Assembly (NCBI GenBank): GCA_015233895.1
Contig: JADFXG010000001.1
Coordinates: forward strand, 62,001 to 126,000
DNA: 64,000 nt
Reading direction: 5' to 3'
DNA from: Nitrospirota bacterium
GTDB taxonomy: Bacteria > Nitrospirota > Thermodesulfovibrionia > Thermodesulfovibrionales > Magnetobacteriaceae
A model generated the notes under the pieces. That model saw only the letters and a program-made list of their open reading frames with translations. It was not told where the DNA came from and did not search any database. The translations under genes and the position numbers were made by a program. Positions 1 to 7,439 of the stretch are shown in pieces (the first letter of the stretch is position 1; every line of letters begins with the position of its first letter).

Positions 1-378
1 AAAACCAAAAGAACCCAAAGCTGTACCAGTTATTAACAATTGAAACTCTTCCCGATTTGGAATTGCACCGCGTGTGCCAAGCGAACTAGCCTGACTTGCG
101 CCGATAGCAGCAACTGCATCAGCAAAAGCATTAATGGCCTTTGCACCAAATTCCGCAAATATACCATGACTTCCGACTGTAGGCTTTCCACGAAATGTTA
201 AACTAGCACGGATGGGCTCCCGCGTAGGAGCTGACACTGAAGCAATCAAATCCTCAACTTCCTTCTTGCGCGTCTCTAAGCCTATACGATCAATGACGTT
301 AACCTCGGGAATCTGCTTGAGCAAGCTTTCCAAAGTAGTTTTTTCAGCCTGCAAATGATAGTATTCATTTATATTCAT
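1..378 (-). CDS. Unrecognised protein, 3' end cut by window edge
   Basis: An open frame runs from an ATG at 378 to the window edge with no stop, giving the first 126 residues. The N-terminus is charged and probably helical (about residues 1-48). It is followed by a sequence rich in Ala and Gly (around residues 75-105). The start overlaps the stop of the DUF6932-like gene by ATGA, so the two are translationally coupled, with this gene second. I do not recognise the family. The coupling suggests it is the functional partner of the nucleotidyltransferase-like protein, possibly as a toxin-antitoxin or defence pair. That is inference. Confidence 0.7.
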   Translation of the reverse strand, partial: MNINEYYHLQAEKTTLESLLKQIPEVNVIDRIGLETRKKEVEDLIASVSAPTREPIRASLTFRGKPTVGSHGIFAEFGAKAINAFADAVAAIGASQASSLGTRGAIPNREEFQLLITGTALGSFGF

Positions 379-956
379 TGTTGGCCTCCTTGGTCTTTCA
401 TTTCATCAAGGTTAGCCTTTGCAGTTGAATCATCTATCTGTGAAAGATCAACCTGCAGATATCCTTTCCACTGGTTGTTTCGCCTGTGAGACCACATGCT
501 GTACCAATAAGTGAAATGTTGGACAAGCAATTCAAGTTTATTGCTATCCAAATGTACGAAATAAGCGTCAACATGATGATCGGCTTTTGTATGAACAGGA
601 TTGAAAAGACGAGGATGAGCTGACAAAATATCTTGTTGTGTTTTTCCTGAAGGCAAATGGAAGAATGTTACTACATCTATATCAATAGGAGAACGACCTT
701 CAATAATTTCAATATTCTCAAGAAAACTTCCATCAATCCACTGAAATCCTTCAATAAGCCCGGCACTATATAAATTGGCACGGAATGTAAGTAAGCCTGA
801 CAAAATACCCTTGCGTTGAGTGGTTGTACCGAAACGTAACACAATATCAGTAATTGAAACAAGATATGGTGAGCGATCTACAGAAGTAGGATTATTTACA
901 TTAATTGGCGGCAAAACACCTTGATGATTCCAGTCTGGTATCGTGTTAGTTATCAT
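375..956 (-). CDS. DUF6932-like / nucleotidyltransferase-fold protein
   Basis: A 193-residue protein. The N-terminal pattern W-N-x2-G-x-L-P-P (residues 9-17) and the following helical region resemble the DUF6932 family. A DGSF motif at 75-78 followed by DID at 92-94 matches the GS...DxD signature of nucleotidyltransferase-fold enzymes, where the two Asp residues bind metal. The start is supported by a GGAG Shine-Dalgarno about 9 nt upstream. It is the first gene of a two-gene unit whose second member is cut by the window edge. Genes of this class often sit in accessory or defence islands. The substrate and any toxin role cannot be read from the sequence. Confidence 0.65.
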   Translation of the reverse strand: MITNTIPDWNHQGVLPPINVNNPTSVDRSPYLVSITDIVLRFGTTTQRKGILSGLLTFRANLYSAGLIEGFQWIDGSFLENIEIIEGRSPIDIDVVTFFHLPSGKTQQDILSAHPRLFNPVHTKADHHVDAYFVHLDSNKLELLVQHFTYWYSMWSHRRNNQWKGYLQVDLSQIDDSTAKANLDEMKDQGGQQ

Positions 957-1360
957 AATTCTGTCTCCACTTGTCTTATTCTATATCTAACTAAATTTTA
1001 TCTTAGTTTTTCTAAAGAGTATTTCAAGGTTCTGTTGCATTTATTCTTGTAATTATATTATAGCAAGATTATACGTGTAAATCCACATTTTCCTCAATGC
1101 CCAAGGAACTACGCTTTGTATATGTACTGTCTGCTACCCAATTCATTCCCAACTACTGCTTTATAGATATAGCTTTTGTGTACTGTTATATCACTTCGTT
1201 AAAAAAAATCCAACACCCCTATATCACTTTCTTCCTGTTACTGCAATTGTCCTCAAAGTCTGCCTGTCAAAATTCTCGTAAAGATCAACCATTATGCCTA
1301 TGTTAAGGTTATTTATTTTTCAGAAGCCAGCTTGCCATACTATGTCGTAGCACGTGCAAC
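957..1360. other. Gene-free spacer of 404 bp
   Basis: No convincing gene lies here. A 69-codon plus-strand frame at 1097-1306 has no ribosome-binding site and low-complexity composition. The part near 1052-1081 holds a candidate minus-strand promoter for the DUF6932-like gene. The rest lies downstream of the heptosyltransferase stop, and no U-tailed terminator hairpin was seen. Confidence 0.6.
1052..1081 (-). promoter_or_regulatory. Candidate sigma70 promoter for DUF6932-like gene
   Basis: On the minus strand TTTACA (1081-1076) is followed after 18 nt by a perfect TATAAT (1057-1052). The start codon at 956 lies about 90 nt downstream. The region is AT-rich, so chance matches are possible. 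Confidence 0.4.
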
Positions 1361-2482
1361 TTATAGTTTCCCCTTTATCACAGACCAGACCTCATCTGTG
1401 GTAATATCATCGAGGCATTTACTCTTTTTTGAACCGTCACAGCCATCCTGTCCGCAGGGGATACAGTCCCAGTCTCGTTGAATAGCGGTGTGAATGCCGG
1501 AGTGCTGAACAGAGTTTCTTTTGGTGTAGGGAGTATCTGCTGAGCTGTTATTGTCCCACGGGCCCCAGTTGAAGACTCCGGAGGGACCAAACAAGGCGAC
1601 AACCGGCGTATTAACTGCCGCAGCTATGTGCATAGGGGCCGAGTCAACACCAAAAAACAAGGCGCACCTCTGTGATATAGCTGCAAGACTTTTGAGTGTC
1701 GTTTTTCCAACCAAAGAAATTACACCGGCCTTTTGTTTAACCAACGACAATATACTGTTTGCCCTCTCTGTCTCTTTAGTGTCCGGCGATGATGTAACCA
1801 CAACTCTGACACCATAGCCGAGCAAATTTTCTATTATCTCAGCCATGCACTCATCAGGCCAGCACTTAAAAAACCATCTCGATGTCGGATGTACATGAAC
1901 CACTCTGTCAGCATCACTAACGCCGTTAATTTTAAACAACTTTCTGATGTCATCCAGTTCTTTGTCAGGAATTTGAATCCGCACGGAGTAATCCATGGCT
2001 TCATCAGGCAGAGAAAACAATCTCTGAATAAGGTCCAGATTTTGCATAACCACATGCTTAGAGCCGTCAAGAACAAACCGGTCAGTGTAGATGAGGTTTT
2101 TCCCCCACAGGCTTAGCTTGTTTGTGTGCTTTCCTGCCCTTACTTTAGCTCCGCTCATCAGTGATATTATGGCTGCCCTGTCCCCTCCCGTTAAATCTAT
2201 GGCAACATCAGGGGAAATAGCACTGCGAATGCTCTTTAGAAAGGAAAACTCCCGTGAGTATTTTTTAAGAAACGACAGCCCTTTGATTTTTCTGTTAAAT
2301 ACGATAATATCATCTATGGATGGATGCCCGGACAATACATCCTCTGTGCCTGAGTTTATTAGTGCCGTAATGCGGGCGTTGGGAAATGCTCGCCTAAGCG
2401 TGCTAAATACAGGGGAGGTCAGAAGCACATCACCAATGTGTCTTAGCTTAATTACCAGAATTGATTTTATGTCTCTATCCAT
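1361..2482 (-). CDS. LPS heptosyltransferase, glycosyltransferase family 9
   Basis: A 373-residue GT9 (WaaF/WaaC/WaaQ-like) enzyme expected to transfer heptose from an ADP-heptose donor to the LPS inner core at the cytoplasmic face. Signs are the N-terminal IRHIGD-like segment, DLTGGD near residue 95, the VHPTSRWFFK segment, and the C-terminal donor-site run FFGVDSAPMHIAAA followed by ALFGPSG. The C-terminal cysteine cluster (DCIPC...GCDG...KCL) is seen in WaaQ-type members. The ATG at 2482 was chosen because AAGGA lies 6-8 nt upstream. A longer frame from a TTG at 2509 overlaps the previous gene more. It overlaps the upstream glycosyltransferase by 8 nt, so they form an operon. Confidence 0.9.
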   Translation of the reverse strand: MDRDIKSILVIKLRHIGDVLLTSPVFSTLRRAFPNARITALINSGTEDVLSGHPSIDDIIVFNRKIKGLSFLKKYSREFSFLKSIRSAISPDVAIDLTGGDRAAIISLMSGAKVRAGKHTNKLSLWGKNLIYTDRFVLDGSKHVVMQNLDLIQRLFSLPDEAMDYSVRIQIPDKELDDIRKLFKINGVSDADRVVHVHPTSRWFFKCWPDECMAEIIENLLGYGVRVVVTSSPDTKETERANSILSLVKQKAGVISLVGKTTLKSLAAISQRCALFFGVDSAPMHIAAAVNTPVVALFGPSGVFNWGPWDNNSSADTPYTKRNSVQHSGIHTAIQRDWDCIPCGQDGCDGSKKSKCLDDITTDEVWSVIKGKL

Positions 2483-3590
2483 TGTTTTTTCCTTTAATAA
2501 ACTCCTCAATTAATGATGTAAACTCAAATGAGGCACGCTCTATGCTAAATCCTGCGGCAGTAATGGATGCGCTATTACCCATCTCTGCAGCCTTTGGTAT
2601 GGCTGCTTTAATTAAATCTGCTAAAGCTTCAGTGTTTAGCGGATCATCTAAGACTGCGCCGTTTATCCCATTTTCAATGAGTTCAGATACCCCGTTTGTC
2701 TTAGTTGTAATGACAGGTAGACCCGATGCCATTGCTTCAAGGGAGGCGTTACTAAAGGGATCATACAGGGTTGGAAGGACAAAAATATCCCCTGCGGCAT
2801 AAACCCTTTCTATCGCTTTTACAGGACCTGAAAAAATACACCGCTCCATAATGCCAAGCTTTTTGGAAAGCCGTTTATACTTTGCAATGTCACCCTTCCC
2901 TGCCACTAAAACCCTGATGTCATCGTTAATTAAAGAAACCGCATGAAGCAGTGTCGGAAGCCCTTTTCGCTCATACCCAGAGCCAACAAACACCACAACA
3001 GGCACACTGTCAGAAATTCCCAGCTCCTGTCTTAATGCGGCTCTATAGATGTCTCTGTTGTCTTTATTAAATCTCTTAAGGTCAACGCCATTATATAAAA
3101 CCCTGATTTTTTCAGCACTGATACCGTAGTCAGCAATAATATCCTGTTTTACCATATTGGAATTTGCAACAATAACCGGAGTTTTTTTTAAGCACTCTTT
3201 TTCAATGTTCAAAATAGCTCTGTGATTTGGATTTATCTTAAAAGAAAACCTCCTGAGTGGATTTTCTATAACCGCTCTGCGTTTAAGCCACGTGCTGTGA
3301 CAGCCATCCCCTGCCCTGTATATGTCCTGAGTGGTTGTGCGCTCAAAGCTAACTGTACAATCAAACTTCAGATTTGCAATTAGTTTTTTCACACTCCGGT
3401 TAAACGACAATGCTGAACAGAGCGGGTTAACTGGAACTTTGTAAAAAGACACACCCTCTGTTTGCCTCCAGTCTCTGGTGAGCACGGATATTTCATATCC
3501 CTCTGATATTAGGCGGCTGCAGAGGGTTTGCAGGTAGTTTTCAGCACCGCCAAATGGATCAAAGCGTTTTCTTATGAAGGCTATTTTCAT
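2475..3590 (-). CDS. Glycosyltransferase family 4 (WaaG-like)
   Basis: A 371-residue GT-B glycosyltransferase. The N-terminus carries the acceptor-side GGAENYL motif (residues 15-21). The C-terminal half has VFVGSGYERKG and the GT4 donor-binding E-x7-E region around PFSNASLEAMASGLP. The length and GGAE motif resemble WaaG/RfaG, which adds the first glucose of the LPS outer core, but acceptor specificity is not readable. It is first in a two-gene operon with the GT9 gene, so the pair likely builds LPS core oligosaccharide. An extended -10 promoter lies just upstream. Confidence 0.88.
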   Translation of the reverse strand: MKIAFIRKRFDPFGGAENYLQTLCSRLISEGYEISVLTRDWRQTEGVSFYKVPVNPLCSALSFNRSVKKLIANLKFDCTVSFERTTTQDIYRAGDGCHSTWLKRRAVIENPLRRFSFKINPNHRAILNIEKECLKKTPVIVANSNMVKQDIIADYGISAEKIRVLYNGVDLKRFNKDNRDIYRAALRQELGISDSVPVVVFVGSGYERKGLPTLLHAVSLINDDIRVLVAGKGDIAKYKRLSKKLGIMERCIFSGPVKAIERVYAAGDIFVLPTLYDPFSNASLEAMASGLPVITTKTNGVSELIENGINGAVLDDPLNTEALADLIKAAIPKAAEMGNSASITAAGFSIERASFEFTSLIEEFIKGKNNG

Positions 3591-3644
3591 CGTTAAGCCG
3601 GTAAATATGAGTGTTCATTGTAGTGCATCAATAAAGCCGCAACA

Positions 3645-3653
3645 ATTATAACA
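3645..3653 (-). promoter_or_regulatory. Extended -10 promoter for the LPS glycosyltransferase operon
   Basis: On the minus strand the sequence TGTTATAAT gives a TGn extension and a perfect TATAAT, about 55 nt upstream of the GT4 start at 3590. No good -35 box is visible at 16-18 nt spacing, as expected for an extended -10 element. It sits back to back with a plus-strand promoter. Confidence 0.5.
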
Positions 3654-3661
3654 TATTGTCA

Positions 3662-3691
3662 TTGACATGTATTAAAAAGAAGTGTTAGCAT
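3662..3691 (+). promoter_or_regulatory. Candidate sigma70 promoter for the small-protein pair
   Basis: A perfect TTGACA (3662-3667), an 18-nt spacer and TAGCAT (3686-3691, four of six consensus bases). It precedes the GTG start at 3764 by about 70 nt and is divergent from the extended -10 element of the glycosyltransferase operon. Confidence 0.45.
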
Positions 3692-3763
3692 TTAATTAGT
3701 AGTGAAAATCAGTATAAATGTACGGAGTGAATTAGAATAGCAAAAAGAAGGGAGTGGTGAACT

Positions 3764-4000
3764 GTGGATTCAGATAATAGTGCTAAGGACAGAGCAATTC
3801 CGATGGTAGAGGAGCTGTTGAAGCGCGAAAGCAGTTACTGTCAAAAAAAGCCGGAGGACCGGTCTTGTGAAGAACTTATTATTATGCTTATTCAAGCAGA
3901 CATATCTAAAAGAGTCTATGCTAACTATGAACCAAGGCTAAAAAAATGGATGACACATTTAGATAAAAATTTAACACGGTATCTGGTGAAACATTTTTGA
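3764..4000 (+). CDS. Small hypothetical protein
   Basis: A 78-residue, charged, soluble and probably all-helical protein that I do not recognise. It starts with GTG at 3764, preceded by a GGGAG/GGTGA stretch 4-10 nt upstream. It has two cysteines (residues 26 and 34) and no signal peptide or membrane segment. It is coupled to the next gene through a TTGA overlap and lies behind its own candidate promoter, which supports it being real. Function is unknown; the coupling points to a shared role with the two-helix membrane protein downstream. Confidence 0.6.
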   Translation: MDSDNSAKDRAIPMVEELLKRESSYCQKKPEDRSCEELIIMLIQADISKRVYANYEPRLKKWMTHLDKNLTRYLVKHF

Positions 4001-4413
4001 CAGATGAAATTAAAAAGAACGATGATGTTGATAAACTTGATCAATCCAAACCTGAAAGTAGTGCTAAAAATGTAGTACAGGAGCTCTCTTCGCGAAGCTC
4101 GATGTTAATTCAAGGCTTAAGTGGCTTTAACCCAATACACCCTATAATTGAAAAATTTACTACAAACCATGTTGATAAATTTCTTGACTATAGCCGTGAA
4201 AGCGATAAAGAGATTTACAAATTACAGAGTTCCAACAGATGGTTCCATCTGGCATATGCTTTCCTTATATTAATCTTTCTGGTATTTTTAATAACCTTCC
4301 TTGCAAATACCAATAAAGAGCTTTTGAGTGATATTTTGAAAATATTGCTTATTTTTGTTGGCGGTTTTGGAAGCGGCTACGGATTCAAAGCATACAAAGA
4401 CAAAAAAGAATAA
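3997..4413 (+). CDS. Hypothetical two-helix membrane protein
   Basis: A 138-residue protein with a polar N-terminal half (residues 1-80) and two hydrophobic helices at about 84-105 and 112-132 joined by a short loop, a hairpin in the inner membrane. The C-terminus is lysine-rich, consistent with a cytoplasmic end. The start is a TTG whose last two bases form the TGA of the preceding gene, indicating translational coupling. A GGTG element sits just upstream. I do not recognise the family. The hairpin plus soluble domain could anchor the small upstream partner, which is inference. Confidence 0.6.
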   Translation: MTDEIKKNDDVDKLDQSKPESSAKNVVQELSSRSSMLIQGLSGFNPIHPIIEKFTTNHVDKFLDYSRESDKEIYKLQSSNRWFHLAYAFLILIFLVFLITFLANTNKELLSDILKILLIFVGGFGSGYGFKAYKDKKE

Positions 4414-4448
4414 ATCCTCTGTTCAACTTTTTAAGATTATTCCTTCAA

Positions 4449-4898
4449 ATGCAATCTTTCATAAGCATAGGTTCAAACATAGGTGACAGGAAGGCTAATT
4501 GCACAAGGGCTGTGCAATTGTTAAACTCAAACGATATAGTGGTTAAAGCAGTGTCAGGCATGTATGAAACCAAACCGTGGGGAGTAACATCGCAGCCGGA
4601 TTTTATAAATATGTGTGTCGAGATTGAAACCACCCTTCAGCCGACTGAACTTCTGGCTGTTCTTAAAGAGATAGAAAAAATCATGGGGCGCAAGGAGTCT
4701 GCCAGATGGGGGCCTCGTGTTATAGACCTTGACATCGTGTTTTATGGGCAGGAGATAATAAACACCCAAAACCTGCAAATCCCACATCCTCACATGCACG
4801 AAAGGGATTTCGTACTAATACCGCTTTCTGAGCTTGCACCACGTATGCTGCACCCGGTATTAAATAAGACAGTGGAGGAATTACTCAGGCAGCTTTAA
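4449..4898 (+). CDS. folK: 2-amino-4-hydroxy-6-hydroxymethyldihydropteridine diphosphokinase
   Basis: A 149-residue HPPK, which transfers pyrophosphate from ATP to 6-hydroxymethyl-7,8-dihydropterin in folate synthesis. Family motifs are present in order: the SIGSNIGD start (residues 5-12), YETKPWG with DFIN, then RWGPRVIDLDIV carrying the Mg-binding DLD, and PHPHMHERDFVL near the C-terminus. The length is typical of single-domain FolK. Its 3' end overlaps the 3' end of convergent hisH by 14 nt. No other folate gene is adjacent. Confidence 0.95.
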   Translation: MQSFISIGSNIGDRKANCTRAVQLLNSNDIVVKAVSGMYETKPWGVTSQPDFINMCVEIETTLQPTELLAVLKEIEKIMGRKESARWGPRVIDLDIVFYGQEIINTQNLQIPHPHMHERDFVLIPLSELAPRMLHPVLNKTVEELLRQL

Positions 4899-5499
4899 CA
4901 AATTTACCGAAGTTTTCAAGAATTTTAAGACCGTGTGCCTGGCTCTTTTCTGGATGAAACTGCATAGCAAACACATTGTCTTTCCACACCATTGAAGTAA
5001 ACTCCACGCCATATGGAGTTACTCCGGAAATTATAGATTGGTCCTCCGGGGAGACATAATATGAGTGGACAAAATAAAAATAGCTGCCATCTTCTATGCC
5101 TTCAAAAAGCGGCGGCTTTTTCTTAAACGATACAACATTCCAGCCCATGTGAGGAATTTTAAGGTCTTTATCTTTAAATCTGACAACTTTACCCTTAAAA
5201 ACTCCCAGTCCTGTTGAGTTACCAAACTCCTCGGACTCTGTAAAAAGCAACTGAAGCCCCAGACATATACCGAGAAACGGTTTTCCTTTTTCAATTGATC
5301 GTTTTATAGTTTCAATAAGATCGAGATTTTGCAGATTTACCATACAATCCCTGAAAGCGCCAACTCCTGGAATTACCACCCCCGCAGCATTGTCAATATC
5401 ACTTGATTTGCTGGTGACAATCGCTTCAATACCAACTTTCAGAAACCCCTTCTGCACACTTCTGAGATTTCCCATGCCGTAATCCAATATAGCTATCAT
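4885..5499 (-). CDS. hisH: Imidazole glycerol phosphate synthase, glutaminase subunit
   Basis: A 204-residue class I glutamine amidotransferase. With HisF it supplies ammonia for the conversion of PRFAR to imidazole glycerol phosphate and AICAR in histidine synthesis. It shows the N-terminal DYGMGN-L-S pattern, PGVGAF oxyanion-strand residues, the nucleophile Cys79 in GICLGLQ, and the C-terminal QFHPEKS with the His-Glu of the triad. The ATG at 5499 is chosen because GGGAGAG lies 3-9 nt upstream; an in-frame TTG 27 nt earlier lacks a site. No other his gene lies in the window, so the pathway is dispersed here. Confidence 0.95.
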   Translation of the reverse strand: MIAILDYGMGNLRSVQKGFLKVGIEAIVTSKSSDIDNAAGVVIPGVGAFRDCMVNLQNLDLIETIKRSIEKGKPFLGICLGLQLLFTESEEFGNSTGLGVFKGKVVRFKDKDLKIPHMGWNVVSFKKKPPLFEGIEDGSYFYFVHSYYVSPEDQSIISGVTPYGVEFTSMVWKDNVFAMQFHPEKSQAHGLKILENFGKFVKAA

Positions 5500-5578
5500 C
5501 TCTCTCCCACTATGATAATCTAACAAGCCGCATCAAAGCAAGTGCTAAATCTCAATGCGCTAATGGCAATATACAACT

Positions 5579-6868
5579 TTAAAAATATTTCTTAATAATA
5601 CCATTAAGGTAGTCCTCTAAAAAAGAATCCTCCGCTTTACAGAAAGAATCATATAGATTTTTAGATATCTTAAGAAACAGATCAAGCAGGATTGGATCAA
5701 AGTGTGTTAATCTCTCAGACTCTAAAATGCTGACAGTGTGTTCGTAAGTGAACGGTTCTTTGTATGGCCTTTTTGAAGTAAGCGCATCAAAGACATCTGC
5801 AATAGCAAATATCCTGGCATTGAACGGTATGCTGTCGCCACTTAAACCGGATAAATAACCAGAACCATCAAGTTTTTCGTGGTGGTATTGAACCACATCA
5901 ACAGAGTCCCTAAGCCAGGTATATTTACCAACAATATCCACGCCGTGATGCACATGCGTTTTCATAATTTCAAACTCATCGTCGGTGAGTTTCCCGGGCT
6001 TTAATAAAATATTGTCAGATATTGCAATCTTTCCAATATCGTGAAGAAATGAGCCCTTGATTAAGCTCCTTAAATTATCCTTACTAAGCCCGGCAATTTC
6101 TCCAAGTTTAACAGAGTATATGGTTACCCGGTAATTATGAATATTGGTATCACTGTCCCGTTTTGCAATAGCACTGCCAAGAGCAACAAGCATTCCAATG
6201 TTTGCCTCAGACAGATCAGTTGAAAGTTTAATCAAATCCTTATTCATTACAATTATTATTGGATAGAGTATGGCAGTGGTTGCAAACACACATATAACCA
6301 CAAGCAAAAGAGAACCTACTATTAAATCCACAATTGCTTTCATTGTGTTTTCGCCAACTTTATAAATGCCTTCAAAGTAACCTGCAATCGAACCGTCAGG
6401 TCCTTTTAGAGGTACAAATACCTGCAAAAAAATCGTACCTGAAACATACAGCCGCTTATAACTGACTGTGTCTCTGAATTGATGAGCCGCATGTTCCCTA
6501 TTAGCCGCCTTTTCATATCGCTCTACGGTAACAGCATCCGGAGACATTACCTCTACAACTTTCTTTTTGTTCCTGTCGTACAATTCAACTACAATGAAAT
6601 GCCCCATCTCTATGTGCTTGTGCATGGAATTGGCCAGAGATTGTTTACACTCAGCTTTATCACAATTCAGGTATTCCAATTGAGTTTTATCATGAACCAG
6701 TGGTTTTGACTCTCTTTCGGCGAGGTTAGTAACCAATTCGTCAATGCTCTCAAGTTTAATAAAAAACACTATAGCTCCCAATATCAGAGAAAGAATAATC
6801 CATCCTGCCGTGAGCCTTATAATAAGTTTTAAATGAATGCTTTTCTGAGTTCTAAATGTTTTTGCCAT
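5579..6868 (-). CDS. Membrane HD-GYP-type sensor protein
   Basis: A 429-residue signalling protein. Two membrane helices (about 17-38 and 181-207) bracket a periplasmic sensor region of about 140 residues containing two cysteines in a DKAECK segment. The cytoplasmic part is an HD-GYP domain (about 225-405), normally a cyclic-di-GMP phosphodiesterase. Metal ligands are present: HD at 276-277, the HHG pair near 307-309, and HH at 329-330 before EKLDGSGY. The signature GYP tripeptide is GYL here (337-339), so activity may be altered. It stands alone between hisH and a divergent CBS gene. A cache-like sensor fold is plausible but not proven. Confidence 0.88.
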   Translation of the reverse strand: MAKTFRTQKSIHLKLIIRLTAGWIILSLILGAIVFFIKLESIDELVTNLAERESKPLVHDKTQLEYLNCDKAECKQSLANSMHKHIEMGHFIVVELYDRNKKKVVEVMSPDAVTVERYEKAANREHAAHQFRDTVSYKRLYVSGTIFLQVFVPLKGPDGSIAGYFEGIYKVGENTMKAIVDLIVGSLLLVVICVFATTAILYPIIIVMNKDLIKLSTDLSEANIGMLVALGSAIAKRDSDTNIHNYRVTIYSVKLGEIAGLSKDNLRSLIKGSFLHDIGKIAISDNILLKPGKLTDDEFEIMKTHVHHGVDIVGKYTWLRDSVDVVQYHHEKLDGSGYLSGLSGDSIPFNARIFAIADVFDALTSKRPYKEPFTYEHTVSILESERLTHFDPILLDLFLKISKNLYDSFCKAEDSFLEDYLNGIIKKYF

Positions 6869-6950
6869 TAGTGTTATTATATCAGTGTTAAGAGTTTATA
6901 TCTATTGCTTTTTTGTTATATTCGATAATGTTTAATAAAGGAGGTGTTTT

Positions 6951-7439
6951 ATGAAAGCAAAAGATATTATGGAGGTGGTGTGCCAATCTATAACCCACTC
7001 TGATACCATAAAGACAGCGATAAGAAAGATGTTGTGCTCCAGAGGTGCTGAGGGAATAACCAGAGTAAGAGGACTCCATGTTGTGGACGATGATGGACAA
7101 CTCATTGGAATGCTAAGTATGATAAATATCTTAAAGGCAGTACACCCAAACTATATGGAATTAGGGGAGGATTTAAGTGCATTTACCTGGGATGGTATGC
7201 TTGAAACACTTGTGAAAAAAATTGCCGATATGCCAGTTAGCAATATAATGAGTAAAACCACGCTTTATGTAGAGGAAAATGCCCCGCTTATGAAATGCCT
7301 GGACATTTTGTTAAAACACAATGTCAGAAGACTTCCTGTAGTAAATGGCCAAAATCAGGTTATTGGTATTATACATATACGAGACTTGTACAATGTAGTA
7401 ATAAAGACTCTGTTAGATGACGAGTGGGGAGGTAAATGA
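6951..7439 (+). CDS. Tandem CBS-domain protein
   Basis: A 162-residue protein built from two CBS motifs. The first starts with KAKDIMEVV and ends near the segment LIGMLSMINIL; the second starts at VSNIMSK and ends at VIGIIHIRDLY. Such Bateman modules bind adenine nucleotides and regulate attached or neighbouring proteins. A GGAGGTG Shine-Dalgarno lies 5 nt before the ATG. Its TGA overlaps the ATG of the downstream permease, so it is probably the nucleotide-sensing regulator of that transporter. Confidence 0.9.
   Translation: MKAKDIMEVVCQSITHSDTIKTAIRKMLCSRGAEGITRVRGLHVVDDDGQLIGMLSMINILKAVHPNYMELGEDLSAFTWDGMLETLVKKIADMPVSNIMSKTTLYVEENAPLMKCLDILLKHNVRRLPVVNGQNQVIGIIHIRDLYNVVIKTLLDDEWGGK

Noticed and set aside
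1097-1306. 69-codon plus-strand frame in the 957-1360 gap
   Set aside because: No ribosome-binding site, no promoter, low-complexity hydrophobic composition and no family resemblance.
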